DNA of 64,000 bases from Streptomyces sp. 378 (lineage in GTDB: Bacteria > Actinomycetota > Actinomycetes > Streptomycetales > Streptomycetaceae), in assembly GCF_030124145.1 (NCBI RefSeq), contig NZ_JASKMS010000001.1:496001-560000 (forward strand), given 5' to 3'. The position numbers and the translations under genes are program-made. The notes beneath the pieces were generated by a model. It had not been told where the DNA came from, searched no databases, and saw only the letters and a program-made list of their open reading frames with translations. Shown here piece after piece: positions 24,303-33,843 of this stretch (its first letter is position 1; each line of letters opens with the position of its first letter).

Positions 24303-26441
24303 ATGCGCACTGGCGAGCCTCTGCCCGCCGTGGGGGAGGCTCTCGCCGCCCTCGCGACCGGCCTGTGGCACTGGGACACCGCCACCGGGCTGGTCACGGT
24401 CGACGCCGAGGCGGCCCGGTTGCTCGGGCTGCCCTCCGAGCAGGTCAGCCTCACGGAGGCCCAGGCCCGGGCCCGGCTGCACCCCGTCGACTGGAACGAG
24501 ATCACCGGTGTGATCCAGCTGGCCGTCGCCGAGGGCACCCTCGCGGAGGTCCGGATCCGGATCATGGACGAGCAGGGCCGGGTCGTCCGCGTCGTCCGCA
24601 GCCGCTCCAAGCCGTCCTTCGACCGGGCGCGCAAGGCGTACCGGCTGATCGGCTCGCTCCAGGAGGTCACCGAGCCGACGCCGGGCACCCCGGCCGGGCG
24701 CAGCGCGGTCACCGGGGACTGGCGGCGCTCGCGGGAGGCGTTCCTGCTGGACGCGGGCCGGGCGCTGGCCGAGGCGCGCTCCACGCAGGAGGTCCTGCGG
24801 GTCACGGCGAACCTGTCGATGCCCGGGTTCTCGCCGGACGGACTGGCGGTGTTCGGCGTCTCGGGCGATCGCCTGACGATCATCGGCCACCACGGGCAGC
24901 AGCGGGGCACCGAGAGCCCCTTCTCGGAGATGCCGCTGGACACGGACTACCCGGCCGCCGAGGTGGTGCGAACCGGCCGGGCCGTCTATCTGTCCTCCGC
25001 CGAGCAGTACAAGGCCCGCTATCCGCTGACCTGGCCGCTCGCCGAGCGCTTCGGACGCCGCTCCTGGGCGTTCCTGCCGCTGACCGTGGCCGGGCGCACG
25101 ATGGGCGCGTGGATGGCGGCGTTCACCTACCCGGTCGCGTTCACCCCGGACGAGCGGTCCGTGCTGGCGACGGTGGCGCGGATGCTGGCCCAGGCCCTGA
25201 CCCGGGCGGGTGTGGCCGAGAGCGAGCGGGCGCTGACCGACGGGCTCCAGCGCACGATGCTGCCGAAGCTCGGCCCGCAGCGCATCCCGGGCATGAGCGT
25301 CGCCGCCCGCTATGTCCCCACCGGCGGCGGGCTCCAGGTCGGCGGCGACTGGTACGACGTGATCCCGCTGCCCAGCGGGCGTTTCGCACTGGTCATCGGC
25401 GACGTCCAGGGCCATGACGTACGGGCGGCGGGCCTGATGGGCCAGCTCCGCATCGCCCTGCGGGCCTACGCCTCGGAGGGGCACCGCCCCGACGCCGTTC
25501 TCTCCCGGGCGTCCCGCTTCCTGCACGGCATCAGCGACGAGGACCCGGCCGACCCGCGTTTCGCGACCTGTGTGTACGTCGAGGTCGACCCGGCGACCGG
25601 GGTGCTGGACATCGCCCGCGCCGGGCATCCTGACCCGGCGATCCGGATGACCGACGGCACGGTGCTGACCCGGCCGACATCGGGCGGCCTGCCGCTGGGC
25701 ATCGACCCGGACGCCGACTACCCCACGACCCGGCTCACGCTGGAAGCCGGCGAGACGATGCTGATCTGCACGGACGGCCTGATCGAAACCGGCGGCCACG
25801 ACCTGGACAGCGGCTGGCGGCGGCTGCGCGTGATCCTGGAGGACCACAAGGGCGACCTGGAGGAACTCGCCGACGCGTTGGTGCAGGCCGTGCACGGGCC
25901 GTCCTCGCACCACACCACCGGCCCGCTCGCTGACCGGCGCGAGGACGACATCGCGATGCTGCTGCTGAGCCGGGACGGTGACGGTTGCGGGTGCGGGGAC
26001 TCGATGGTCGTACGGCCTCCGGTGCGCCGCTCGGTGCTGACCGTCGCGCAGGCCGAGCCCGAGCGGGTCGCGGTCGCCCGGCAGCAGATGCGCGAGCTGC
26101 TGCACGACTGGACCTCGCCGGACCAGATGGACTCGGCCGTGCTGCTGCTGTCCGAGCTGCTGACCAACGTCCTCGTGCACACCGACTCCGACGCGCTGCT
26201 GGTCGCCGAGATCACGGGTGGGGTGGGTGAGCGGCGCCTGCGGATCGAGGTCGCGGGCGCCGGTGACGACCTGCCGCACAAGCGCAGCCCCGGGGAACTG
26301 GCGTCGTCCGGCCGCGGCCTGGTGCTGATCGAACTGCTCGCGCACGCCTGGGGGGTGGAGCCGCGCGGCGAGGGCAAGAGCATCTGGTTCGAGCTCTACG
26401 AGTCGGTGGACGGCTCGGGCGCCGGTGCCCGGTCGCTGTGA
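24303..26441 (+). CDS. Multidomain signalling protein: PAS, GAF, SpoIIE phosphatase, HATPase
   Basis: 712 residues from ATG 24303. PAS-like domain at about 10-125 (TGLWHWDTATGLVTVDAEA), GAF at 150-300 (LLDAGRALAEARSTQEVL to RRSWAFLPLTVAGRTMG), PP2C/SpoIIE domain at about 312-560 (QRTMLPKLGPQRIPGMSVAA, GGDWYDVIPLP, VIGDVQGHD, ICTDGLIE, REDDIAMLLL), and C-terminal GHKL ATPase at 575-705 (LLLSELLTNVLVHT, GRGLVLIELLAHAWG). This is the RsbU-RsbW fusion type in Streptomyces, combining a phosphatase for an anti-anti-sigma factor with an anti-sigma kinase on one chain. The input ligand and sigma partner are not visible here. Confidence 0.92.
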   Translation: MRTGEPLPAVGEALAALATGLWHWDTATGLVTVDAEAARLLGLPSEQVSLTEAQARARLHPVDWNEITGVIQLAVAEGTLAEVRIRIMDEQGRVVRVVRSRSKPSFDRARKAYRLIGSLQEVTEPTPGTPAGRSAVTGDWRRSREAFLLDAGRALAEARSTQEVLRVTANLSMPGFSPDGLAVFGVSGDRLTIIGHHGQQRGTESPFSEMPLDTDYPAAEVVRTGRAVYLSSAEQYKARYPLTWPLAERFGRRSWAFLPLTVAGRTMGAWMAAFTYPVAFTPDERSVLATVARMLAQALTRAGVAESERALTDGLQRTMLPKLGPQRIPGMSVAARYVPTGGGLQVGGDWYDVIPLPSGRFALVIGDVQGHDVRAAGLMGQLRIALRAYASEGHRPDAVLSRASRFLHGISDEDPADPRFATCVYVEVDPATGVLDIARAGHPDPAIRMTDGTVLTRPTSGGLPLGIDPDADYPTTRLTLEAGETMLICTDGLIETGGHDLDSGWRRLRVILEDHKGDLEELADALVQAVHGPSSHHTTGPLADRREDDIAMLLLSRDGDGCGCGDSMVVRPPVRRSVLTVAQAEPERVAVARQQMRELLHDWTSPDQMDSAVLLLSELLTNVLVHTDSDALLVAEITGGVGERRLRIEVAGAGDDLPHKRSPGELASSGRGLVLIELLAHAWGVEPRGEGKSIWFELYESVDGSGAGARSL

Positions 26442-26644
26442 CCGTACCGTTCCTGGTCGCTGCGCCTGCACCGGTCGCTGCACCTGCACCGGTCGCCTGA
26501 GCGGCCCACCACCACACCGGGCGTCAACAGAACGACGCCAATCCACCCTTTCGTGTGACCGCCGGGTGAGTGACGACGACGTCCCCCGCACCGCCTGCAC
26601 GATGAGTGCCCTGGCCGAATCCCGACCGCAGGCAAGGAAGTCGC

Positions 26645-27394
26645 ATGGGCAAGTCCGCATCCCGGGAAGACCGGGACAAGAGGTCCTCGTTCTCGGTGTC
26701 GTACGAGGGCAGCGGCCAACGCGACCCCTCGACCCACGTCAAACTGGGTCGCCTCTCGTACAAGGGTCCGGCCACCGCCGTGGTGGCGCTCGCCCTGGTG
26801 GCCGCCGGGGGCGTGGTCGCCTATCGGCTGCTCGACGGTCAGGGCAGTGCCGGCGGCACAGGAGCCGGGCCGGGTACGAGCGTGACGTCCGGCGCCGGTG
26901 CGACATCGGACACGAGCACGACGGCCGCGACCACGGGCGGCACGACGGATCCGCCGCCCACCGCGTCCGGCCCGCCCGCTTCACCGCCCGGCGGCGCGAC
27001 GCGGGCGGCCGACGCCGGGGCGGGAACGGCGGTGGTGCGGGAGCACCGCAAGGTGGTGCTGCGGTCCGCGTCGGGTGTGGACCTCGACTTCACCAAGCAG
27101 TACTCCGACATCGCCTTCACCATGCCGTCGAACGGCAACGGCTGGACCCTCGCCGGCGCCAGCGGCGACCTCGCCACCGTGGACGGCCCGGCGACCGCCG
27201 AGAGCTGCGCCGCGGCCACCCGGTTCGGGTTCACCGTCGATCAGAAGAACATCCGCAGGGAACTCACCGCGTGCGTGCTCACCGACGAGAACCGGGTCGC
27301 CGCCCTCACCGTCCTCGGCTGGCAGAAGAACGGTGAGGGCCTGTCGTCCATCACCATGGACGTCACCACCTGGGAGAACTCCGAGGCGGGGTGA
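26645..27394 (+). CDS. Membrane-anchored extracytoplasmic protein, unknown function
   Basis: 249 residues from ATG 26645 with AAGGAAG upstream. After about 42 charged residues comes one membrane helix (ATAVVALALVAAGGVVAYRLL), then a 60-residue Gly/Thr/Ser/Pro linker (for example TSDTSTTAATTGGTTDPPP) and a folded C-terminal domain (about 130-249) with two Cys (AESCAAATRFGF and LTACVLTDE) that could form a disulfide. It is type II in topology, so the domain lies outside the cell. I do not recognise the domain. It stops six bases before the convergent pirin gene. Confidence 0.75.
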   Translation: MGKSASREDRDKRSSFSVSYEGSGQRDPSTHVKLGRLSYKGPATAVVALALVAAGGVVAYRLLDGQGSAGGTGAGPGTSVTSGAGATSDTSTTAATTGGTTDPPPTASGPPASPPGGATRAADAGAGTAVVREHRKVVLRSASGVDLDFTKQYSDIAFTMPSNGNGWTLAGASGDLATVDGPATAESCAAATRFGFTVDQKNIRRELTACVLTDENRVAALTVLGWQKNGEGLSSITMDVTTWENSEAG

Positions 27395-27400
27395 CCCGCG

Positions 27401-28378
27401 TCAGTCCTGCGGACCGCTCGCTGTCATGCCGTGCACCGCCGGAATCGTGCCCAGGCGGCCCTTCTGGAAGTCCTCGAAGGCCTGCATGAGCTCGTCCTTG
27501 GTGTTCATGACGAACGGGCCGTAGTGGGCCATGGGCTCGCGGATGGGCTGCCCGCCGAGCAGGACGACCTCCAGGTCCGGCGTGTGGGAGTCCTGCTTCT
27601 CGTCCGCGCGGACCGTCAGCGAGGAGCCCGCGCCGAAGACCGCGGTCTGGCCCAGGTGGATCGGGCGGCGCTCCGCGCCGACCGCGCCCTTGCCCGCGAG
27701 GACGTACGCCAGGCCGTTGAAGTCCTCGCGCCACGGCAGCGTGAGCTCCGCACCCGGCGCGAGGGTGGCGTGAACCATCGTGATCGGGGTGTGCGTGATG
27801 CCGGGGCCCGCGTGCCCGTCCAGGTCACCGGCGATGACCCGCAGCAGCGCGCCGCCGTCGGGGGTGCTGAGCAGCTGGACGGAGCCGCCGCGGATGTCCT
27901 GGTAGCGCGGGGTCATCATCTTGTCCCTGGCCGGGAGGTTCACCCACAGCTGGAGGCCGTGGAAGAGCCCGCCGGACACGACGAGATGCTCGGGTGGGGC
28001 CTCGATGTGCAGCAGTCCCGAGCCCGCGGTCATCCACTGGGTGTCCCCGTCGGTGATGGTGCCGCCACCGCCCTGGCTGTCCTGGTGGTCGAAGATCCCG
28101 TCGATGATGTAGGTGACGGTCTCGAAGCCCCGGTGCGGATGCCACGGCGTGCCCTTGGGCTCGCCCGGCGCGTACTCCACCTCACCCATCTGGTCCATCA
28201 TGATGAACGGGTCGAGATGGCGGTAGTTGATCCCCGCGAACGCCCGGCGCACCGGGAAGCCCTCACCCTCGAAACCGCTCGGAGCGGTCGTGACGGTGAG
28301 CACGGGACGTGCCACGGCGTCGGCAGGCGCGGTCACGCGGGGCAGCGTCAACGGGTTCTCGACGGTCACTGCAGGCAT
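27401..28378 (-). CDS. Pirin-family cupin protein
   Basis: 325 residues from ATG 28378 with GGAGGA upstream. Double cupin; the metal site in the N-terminal domain is HPHRGFETVTY, a His-x-His plus Glu, with another His in IFDHQDS and Glu-His in LLHIEAPP. The C-terminal domain contains LPWREDFNGLAYVLAGKG. Pirins act as quercetin 2,3-dioxygenase-like enzymes or redox-sensitive co-regulators. Upstream at about 28405-28425 is an AGTTGAGCGTTGAACT near-palindrome with two GTTGA repeats, which could bind a MarR-type regulator, but no regulator gene is adjacent. Confidence 0.92.
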   Translation of the reverse strand: MPAVTVENPLTLPRVTAPADAVARPVLTVTTAPSGFEGEGFPVRRAFAGINYRHLDPFIMMDQMGEVEYAPGEPKGTPWHPHRGFETVTYIIDGIFDHQDSQGGGGTITDGDTQWMTAGSGLLHIEAPPEHLVVSGGLFHGLQLWVNLPARDKMMTPRYQDIRGGSVQLLSTPDGGALLRVIAGDLDGHAGPGITHTPITMVHATLAPGAELTLPWREDFNGLAYVLAGKGAVGAERRPIHLGQTAVFGAGSSLTVRADEKQDSHTPDLEVVLLGGQPIREPMAHYGPFVMNTKDELMQAFEDFQKGRLGTIPAVHGMTASGPQD

Positions 28379-28509
28379 GTCGGTTCCTCCTCGTGTACGC
28401 CCAGTTTAGTTGAGCGTTGAACTTTCTGCCACCCAGAACAGCGAAGTACGGGAGGGCATTCCCGACCGGGCGACGGCGCAGCGAACCACGGGAGACCGGC
28501 ATGACGAAA

Positions 28510-28538
28510 GGCCGTCACCCCGCAGCGGGGTGACGGCC
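28510..28538 (-). terminator. Strong terminator after the SseB-like gene
   Basis: GGCCGTCACCCCG and CGGGGTGACGGCC form a perfect 13-bp stem with loop CAG; on the minus strand it is followed by TTTCG. It lies 80 bases beyond the SseB-like stop. Confidence 0.8.
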
Positions 28539-28617
28539 AACCGTCATGACATGACGTTCGCCTACGGCCTGGAGTTCGTCCTGGCGCTACGCCTGCCGAA
28601 GTGACTGTCGCCGAGCC

Positions 28618-29085
28618 TCATCCGCCGTACATCCGGCGCATGGCGAACTCGACCATCTGTTCCACTGCCTTCGCGTCGAACACCATGCGGTGATCGCCCT
28701 CCATGTCGAGGACGAAGCCGTAGCCGGTCGGCAGCAGGTCGAGCACCTCGGCACCGGTGATCACGAAGTACTTGGACTCCTTGCCCGCGTACCGGCGCAG
28801 CTCCTTGAGGGTGCTGAACATCGGGATCACCGGCTGCTGGGTGTTGTGCAGCGCGAGGAAGCCGGGGTTGTCGCCGCGCGGGCAGTAGACCTTCGACGTC
28901 GCGAAGACCTGCTGGAAGTCCTCGGCGGCCATCTGCCCGGTGGTGAACGCCCGCACCGCGTCCGTGAGGGAGGGCGGGGACGGCTCGGGGTACAGCGGCT
29001 GCTGCTGCCCGTACCCGCCGGACATCGGCTGCTGCGGAGGGGCGTACTGCGCTTGCGGGCCCGCTGTCTGGTCGTAGCCGTACAT
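28618..29085 (-). CDS. SseB-family protein
   Basis: 155 residues from ATG 29085 (MYGYDQTAGP). Residues 1-38 are a Gln/Pro/Gly/Tyr-rich disordered start. The remainder fits SseB N-terminal domain proteins of actinobacteria: LTDAVRAFTTGQMAAEDFQQ, FLALHNTQQPVIPMFSTLKE and YFVITGAEVLDLLPTGYG. It is cytoplasmic, with no enzymatic motif. Some SseB-like proteins are type VII secretion-associated, but no ESX genes are near. Divergent from the dioxygenase lipoprotein gene. Confidence 0.8.
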   Translation of the reverse strand: MYGYDQTAGPQAQYAPPQQPMSGGYGQQQPLYPEPSPPSLTDAVRAFTTGQMAAEDFQQVFATSKVYCPRGDNPGFLALHNTQQPVIPMFSTLKELRRYAGKESKYFVITGAEVLDLLPTGYGFVLDMEGDHRMVFDAKAVEQMVEFAMRRMYGG

Positions 29086-29145
29086 GGGCGCAAGCGTACC
29101 GAGAGCGACCGGGCGCCGGGCCGGGACGGGCACCCTGGCGAAACC

Positions 29146-29175
29146 GACAGCGACTTGACAGCGAACCGACAGCGG
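29146..29175 (+). promoter_or_regulatory. Three 11-bp-spaced direct repeats overlapping a TTGACA box
   Basis: GACAGCGA at 29146, GACAGCGA at 29157 and GACAGCGG at 29168 repeat with exactly 11-bp period. The middle copy overlaps TTGACA at 29155-29160, a candidate -35. The spacing suits an OmpR/PhoB-type response regulator. Likely control site for the dioxygenase gene at 29265. Confidence 0.5.
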
Positions 29176-29264
29176 CCGCCCTGGCTTCCCACAGTCTGCG
29201 CTCCTAGCGTCAGTCGTGCACGGGCGAGCACCTGACACGTCAGCACTCCAGCGAGGAGACAGCC

Positions 29265-30104
29265 ATGCACCGGCACCACGGCGACGAGGTTCACGAGCAC
29301 GACAGAGGCCTCTCCTACGACCTTCCCGTCCTCGCCCGTCGCCGCATGATCCGGCTGCTGGCCGGCGCGAGCCTGGTCCCGCTGGTGGGCTGCACCTCGG
29401 ACGAGGGCACCTCGGCGTCCTCCTCCTCGTCCGCCTCGACCGCCGCCTCCGGCGGCTCCGCCTCATCCGCCGAGTGCGCGACCATTCCGGACGAGACCGC
29501 CGGGCCCTTCCCCGGCGACGGCTCGAACGGTGTGAACGTCCTGAAGGAGAGCGGGGTGGTCCGCAGCGACATCAGGCAGAGCTTCGGCGACTCCGCGGGC
29601 GGCACCGCCGAGGGCGTACCCCTGACGATCACGCTGACGGTGGTGGACGCGGCCTCCGGCTGCGGCACCCCGAAGCAGGGCGCCGCCGTCTACGTGTGGC
29701 AGTGCGACCGGGAGGGCGCCTACTCCCTGTACTCCGACGGCGTCACCGAGGAGAACTACCTGCGGGGGGTCCAGGAGACGGACGAGCAGGGCCGGGTCAC
29801 GTTCACGAGCATCTTCCCCGGCTGCTACCCGGGCCGCTGGCCGCACCTCCACTTCGAGGTCTACGGCAGCCTGGCCGACGCCACCGCGGCCACGTCGATC
29901 ACGAACACCTCGCAGCTCGCCTTCCCCGAGGACGTCTGCGACGCGGTGTACGCAACCGACGGCTACGGCACCAGCGTGCGCAACCTCAGCGGCCTCTCCC
30001 TGGAGGACGACGGCATCTTCAGCGACGGCCACGAGCGGCAGCTGGCGACGATGAAGGGCAGTACGACGGAGGGCTACACGGCGACACTGACGGTTCCGGT
30101 GTGA
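29265..30104 (+). CDS. Exported lipoprotein intradiol ring-cleavage dioxygenase-like protein
   Basis: 279 residues from ATG 29265 with GAGGAG upstream. The signal is Tat-like and ends in a lipobox: ARRRMIRLLAGASLVPLVGC, so Cys at about 44 would be lipidated. A Ser/Ala/Thr linker follows, then a conserved domain beginning ECATIPDETAGPFPGDGSNG, typical of extracellular intradiol dioxygenases. Iron ligands expected as two Tyr and two His are found in YLRG/CYPGRWPHLHF (the His-x-His of WPHLHFE is clear). The substrate is probably a catechol or other aromatic outside the membrane. A control site with 11-bp repeats lies about 90 bases upstream. Confidence 0.88.
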   Translation: MHRHHGDEVHEHDRGLSYDLPVLARRRMIRLLAGASLVPLVGCTSDEGTSASSSSSASTAASGGSASSAECATIPDETAGPFPGDGSNGVNVLKESGVVRSDIRQSFGDSAGGTAEGVPLTITLTVVDAASGCGTPKQGAAVYVWQCDREGAYSLYSDGVTEENYLRGVQETDEQGRVTFTSIFPGCYPGRWPHLHFEVYGSLADATAATSITNTSQLAFPEDVCDAVYATDGYGTSVRNLSGLSLEDDGIFSDGHERQLATMKGSTTEGYTATLTVPV

Positions 30105-30139
30105 CCTGTCACAGATGACGGATCGGGGTTGCTTCTTAT

Positions 30140-30151
30140 TACCGACGGGTA
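30140..30151 (+). promoter_or_regulatory. Palindromic candidate operator upstream of the acyl-CoA dehydrogenase
   Basis: TACCGACGGGTA, with TACC/GGTA arms, lies 88 bases before the start at 30239 in an AT-rich pocket (CTTATTACCG). Actinobacterial acyl-CoA genes are often controlled by TetR repressors binding short palindromes of this general type. The assignment to a regulator is inference. Confidence 0.4.
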
Positions 30152-30238
30152 GCATCATCGTAGCTACTTGTTGGTACGTGAACTAGCGCGAGGATCCAGT
30201 GCCTCGCCGATCTCTCTAGGGAGCCGGGAGCCGTCGCC

Positions 30239-32065
30239 ATGGGGCACTACAAGTCGAATCTCCGCGACATCGAGTTCAACCTCTTCGAAGTACTCGGGCG
30301 CGACAAGGTGTACGGCACCGGCCCGTTCGAGGAGACGGACGTCGAGACCGCGAAGAGCATCCTGGAGGAGATGACCCGCCTCTCGGAGAACGAGCTGGCC
30401 GAGTCCTTCATCGACGCCGACCGCAACCCGCCGGTCTTCGACCCCGAGACCAACACCGCGCCGGTCCCGGCCTCCTTCAAGAAGAGCTACCAGGCCTTCA
30501 TGGACTCCGAGTACTGGCGCCTCGGCCTGCCCGAGGAGATCGGCGGCACCACCTCGCCCCGCTCCCTCATCTGGGCCTACGCCGAGCTGATCCTGGGCGC
30601 CAACCCGGCCGTGTGGATGTACTCCTCGGGCCCGGCGTTCGCCGGCATCCTCTTCGAGGAGGGCAACGAGGTCCAGAAGCACATAGCCAAGATCGCCACG
30701 GAGAAGCAGTGGGGCTCCACGATGGTGCTCACCGAGCCCGACGCGGGCTCCGACGTGGGCGCCGGCCGCACCAAGGCCGTGCAGCAGGAGGACGGCTCCT
30801 GGCACATCGAGGGCGTGAAGCGCTTCATCACCTCCGGTGAGCACGACATGTCGGAGAACATCCTCCACTACGTGCTGGCCCGCCCCGAGGGCGCCGGCCC
30901 CGGCACCAAGGGCCTGTCCCTCTTCCTCGTCCCGAAGTACCTCTTCGACTTCGAGACCGGCGAGCTGGGCGAGCGCAACGGCGTCTACGCCACGAACGTC
31001 GAGCACAAGATGGGCCTGAAGGCCTCCAACACCTGCGAGATGACCTTCGGCGACCAGCACCCCGCCAAGGGCTGGCTGATCGGCGACAAGCACGACGGCA
31101 TCCGCCAGATGTTCCGCATCATCGAGTTCGCCCGCATGATGGTCGGCACGAAGGCCATCTCCACGCTCTCCACCGGCTACCTGAACGCGCTGGAGTACGC
31201 CAAGGAGCGCGTCCAGGGCCCCGACCTGGCGAACTTCATGGACAAGACCGCGCCGAAGGTCACCATCACCCACCACCCCGACGTGCGCCGCTCGCTGATC
31301 ACCCAGAAGGCGTACGCGGAGGGCATGCGCGCCCTGGTGATGTACACCGCCTCGATCCAGGACGCGATCCAGATCAAGGAGGCCGCCGGCGAGGACGCCT
31401 CCACCGAGAACGCGCTGAACGACCTGCTCCTGCCGATCGTCAAGGGCTACGGCTCCGAGAAGGGCTACGAGCTGCTCGCCCAGTCGCTCCAGACGTTCGG
31501 CGGCTCCGGCTTCCTCCAGGAGTACCCGATCGAGCAGTACATCCGGGACTCCAAGATCGACACCCTTTACGAGGGCACCACGGCGATCCAGGGCCAGGAC
31601 TTCTTCTTCCGGAAGATCGTCCGCAACCAGGGCGCCGCGCTGAACTCCCTCGCCGAGGACATCAAGAAGTTCCTCGCCCTCGGCACGGGCGGCGAGGAGC
31701 TGGCCGGTGCCCGCGAGCACCTCGCCAAGGCAGCGGTCGAGCTGGAGGCCATCGTCGGCCTGATGCTCACCGACCTCGCGGCCACCGAGCAGGACGTCAA
31801 GAACATCTACAAGGTCGGGCTGAACACCACCCGCCTGCTGATGGCCTCCGGTGACGTCGTCGTCGGCTACCTGCTGCTCAAGGGCGCCGCAGTCGCCGCC
31901 GAGAAGCTGGAGACCGCCTCCGCCAAGGACAAGGCCTTCTACACCGGCAAGATCGCCGCCGCGAAGTTCTTCGCCGCGAACGTCCTGCCGGGCGTCACCC
32001 TGGCCCGCAAGATCGCCGAGGGCGTCGAGCTGGACCTGATGGAGCTGGACGAGGCCGCGTTCTAG
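30239..32065 (+). CDS. Acyl-CoA dehydrogenase (long form, about 600 aa)
   Basis: 608 residues from ATG 30239 (GGGAGC upstream). Order: the N-terminal extension of this subfamily ([20 protein letters not shown]), helical domain ([17 protein letters not shown]), the FAD/acyl motif [15 protein letters not shown], beta domain ([11 protein letters not shown]), and C-terminal helical domain with the catalytic-base motif [18 protein letters not shown] further 120-residue C-terminal helical domain follows, as in the DmdC/FadE5-like branch. It catalyses alpha,beta-dehydrogenation of an acyl-CoA with FAD; chain-length specificity is not visible. It is monocistronic, judging by the gap before apeB. Confidence 0.93.
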   Translation: MGHYKSNLRDIEFNLFEVLGRDKVYGTGPFEETDVETAKSILEEMTRLSENELAESFIDADRNPPVFDPETNTAPVPASFKKSYQAFMDSEYWRLGLPEEIGGTTSPRSLIWAYAELILGANPAVWMYSSGPAFAGILFEEGNEVQKHIAKIATEKQWGSTMVLTEPDAGSDVGAGRTKAVQQEDGSWHIEGVKRFITSGEHDMSENILHYVLARPEGAGPGTKGLSLFLVPKYLFDFETGELGERNGVYATNVEHKMGLKASNTCEMTFGDQHPAKGWLIGDKHDGIRQMFRIIEFARMMVGTKAISTLSTGYLNALEYAKERVQGPDLANFMDKTAPKVTITHHPDVRRSLITQKAYAEGMRALVMYTASIQDAIQIKEAAGEDASTENALNDLLLPIVKGYGSEKGYELLAQSLQTFGGSGFLQEYPIEQYIRDSKIDTLYEGTTAIQGQDFFFRKIVRNQGAALNSLAEDIKKFLALGTGGEELAGAREHLAKAAVELEAIVGLMLTDLAATEQDVKNIYKVGLNTTRLLMASGDVVVGYLLLKGAAVAAEKLETASAKDKAFYTGKIAAAKFFAANVLPGVTLARKIAEGVELDLMELDEAAF

Positions 32066-32141
32066 ATCTCGCACGTCCGCTGTTCGAGGGCCTGTTCCCC
32101 TACGCCGGGAACGGGCCCTCGTCCGTCGTTAAAGTGAACCC

Positions 32142-33488
32142 ATGACCGAACCAGCCCGCCCGTCTCCCACCGCCGCCCTTGCAGCGGGCGCTTCGCGCGC
32201 ACCCCTTACGTTCGACCGCGGCCACACCGACGACCTCATGACCTTCCTGGCGGCGAGCCCCACGCCGTACCACGCCGTGGCCACCGCCGCCGAGCGGCTG
32301 GAGAAGGCGGGCTTCAGGCAGGTCGCCGAGACGGACGCGTGGGACGGGACGAGCGGCGGCAAGTACGTGCTGCGCGGCGGCGCGATCGTCGCCTGGTACG
32401 TGCCGGAGGGCGCCGCGCCCCACACACCGTTCCGGATCGTCGGGGCCCACACCGACTCCCCCAACCTGCGCGTCAAGCCGCTCCCCGACAGCGGGGCGCA
32501 CGGCTGGCGCCAGGTGGCCGTGGAGATCTACGGCGGACCGCTGCTCAACTCCTGGCTGGACCGCGATCTGGGCCTCGCGGGCCGGCTGACGCTGCGCGAC
32601 GGCTCGACGCGCCTGGTCAACGTCGACCGGCCGCTGCTGCGCGTCCCGCAGCTCGCCATCCACCTGGACCGCTCGGTGACGGCCGACGGCCTCAAGCTCG
32701 ACAAGCAGCGGCACATGCAGCCGGTGTGGGGTCTCGGCCGCGACGTCCGCGACGGCGATCTGATCGCCTTCCTGGAGGAGACGGCCGGCGTCCCGGCGGG
32801 CGAGGTCACCGGCTGGGACCTCATGACGCACTCCGTGGAACCGCCCGCCTACCTCGGCCGCGACCGCGAGCTCCTGGCCGGGCCGCGCATGGACAACCTG
32901 CTGTCGGTGCACGCCGGCACGGCCGCCCTCGCGGCCGTCGCCTCCTCGTCGCAGGCGGCCTCCATCCCGGTGCTGGCCGCGTTCGACCACGAGGAGAACG
33001 GCTCCCAGTCGGACACCGGCGCGGACGGACCGCTGCTCGGCAACGTGCTGGAACGCTCGGTGTTCGCCCGCGGCGGCTCCTACGAGGACCGGGCCCGCGC
33101 CTTCGCCGGGACCGTCTGCCTGTCCTCCGACACCGGTCACGCCGTCCATCCCAACTACGCGGAGCGGCACGACCCGACGCACCACCCGCGCGTCAACGGG
33201 GGCCCGATCCTCAAGGTCAACGTCAACAACCGCTACGCCACGGACGGTTCGGGACGCGCCGAGTTCACGGCGGCCTGCGAGGCGGCCGACGTGCCCTTCC
33301 AGTCCTTCGTCTCCAACAACTCCATGCCCTGCGGCACCACGATCGGCCCGATCACCGCCGCCCGGCACGGCATCAGGACCGTCGACATCGGCGTGGCCAT
33401 CCTGTCGATGCACAGCGTCCGCGAACTGTGCGGCGCCGACGATCCGTTCCTCCTCGCCAACGCGCTGACGGCCTTTCTGGAGAGGTAG
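32142..33488 (+). CDS. apeB: M18-family aspartyl aminopeptidase
   Basis: 448 residues from ATG 32142. Co-catalytic zinc ligands are recognisable: VGAHTDSPN, AAFDHEENGSQ, CLSSDTGHAV and a final AILSMHSVRE His. Substrate-binding GGPLLNSWLDRDLGLAGR is the M18 signature. It removes N-terminal acidic or neutral residues from peptides in the cytoplasm. The C-terminal half is highly conserved (VNVNNRYATDGSGRAEF). A disordered 25-residue N-terminus precedes the domain. Symbol is by family. Confidence 0.93.
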   Translation: MTEPARPSPTAALAAGASRAPLTFDRGHTDDLMTFLAASPTPYHAVATAAERLEKAGFRQVAETDAWDGTSGGKYVLRGGAIVAWYVPEGAAPHTPFRIVGAHTDSPNLRVKPLPDSGAHGWRQVAVEIYGGPLLNSWLDRDLGLAGRLTLRDGSTRLVNVDRPLLRVPQLAIHLDRSVTADGLKLDKQRHMQPVWGLGRDVRDGDLIAFLEETAGVPAGEVTGWDLMTHSVEPPAYLGRDRELLAGPRMDNLLSVHAGTAALAAVASSSQAASIPVLAAFDHEENGSQSDTGADGPLLGNVLERSVFARGGSYEDRARAFAGTVCLSSDTGHAVHPNYAERHDPTHHPRVNGGPILKVNVNNRYATDGSGRAEFTAACEAADVPFQSFVSNNSMPCGTTIGPITAARHGIRTVDIGVAILSMHSVRELCGADDPFLLANALTAFLER

Positions 33489-33576
33489 AACAGACCCTTA
33501 CCGCATGGGTGTTCGCCACCGGGGTACCCGGTGTTCCGGGACCGGAACGACCGGACCGTACAGGGAGGCGACACAC

Positions 33577-33831
33577 ATGGGCCTCGGCGGATGCATCATC
33601 CTCATCGCCGTGGGAGCCATCCTCACGTTCGCGACCGACTGGGACATGCAGGGGGTCAACCTCGACCTGGTCGGCATCATCCTGATGATCGTCGGACTGA
33701 TCGGCGTCACCACGTTCAGCAGCATCGCGCGCCGCCGGCGCGTGCTCGTGCCCCCCACGACGCCGGTCGTCGAAGACCCGGCGGCACATCACCACCGCCG
33801 CGACGGCTACAGCGACGGATACGGGGTGTGA
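33577..33831 (+). CDS. Small membrane protein (DUF6458-type)
   Basis: 84 residues from ATG 33577 with GGGAGG seven bases upstream. Two closely spaced membrane helices (GLGGCIILIAVGAILTFAT and LDLVGIILMIVGLIGVTTF) are separated by DWDMQGVN, then a basic stretch RRRR and a His/Tyr-rich tail. This matches the short DUF6458 proteins widespread in actinobacteria. Function unknown. Confidence 0.85.
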   Translation: MGLGGCIILIAVGAILTFATDWDMQGVNLDLVGIILMIVGLIGVTTFSSIARRRRVLVPPTTPVVEDPAAHHHRRDGYSDGYGV

Positions 33832-33843
33832 CGCCCGGGGCTC

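Noticed and set aside
28410-28604. 64-codon plus-strand frame between pirin and SseB-like genes
   Set aside because: It runs through the perfect terminator hairpin at 28510-28538 and has poor codon bias.
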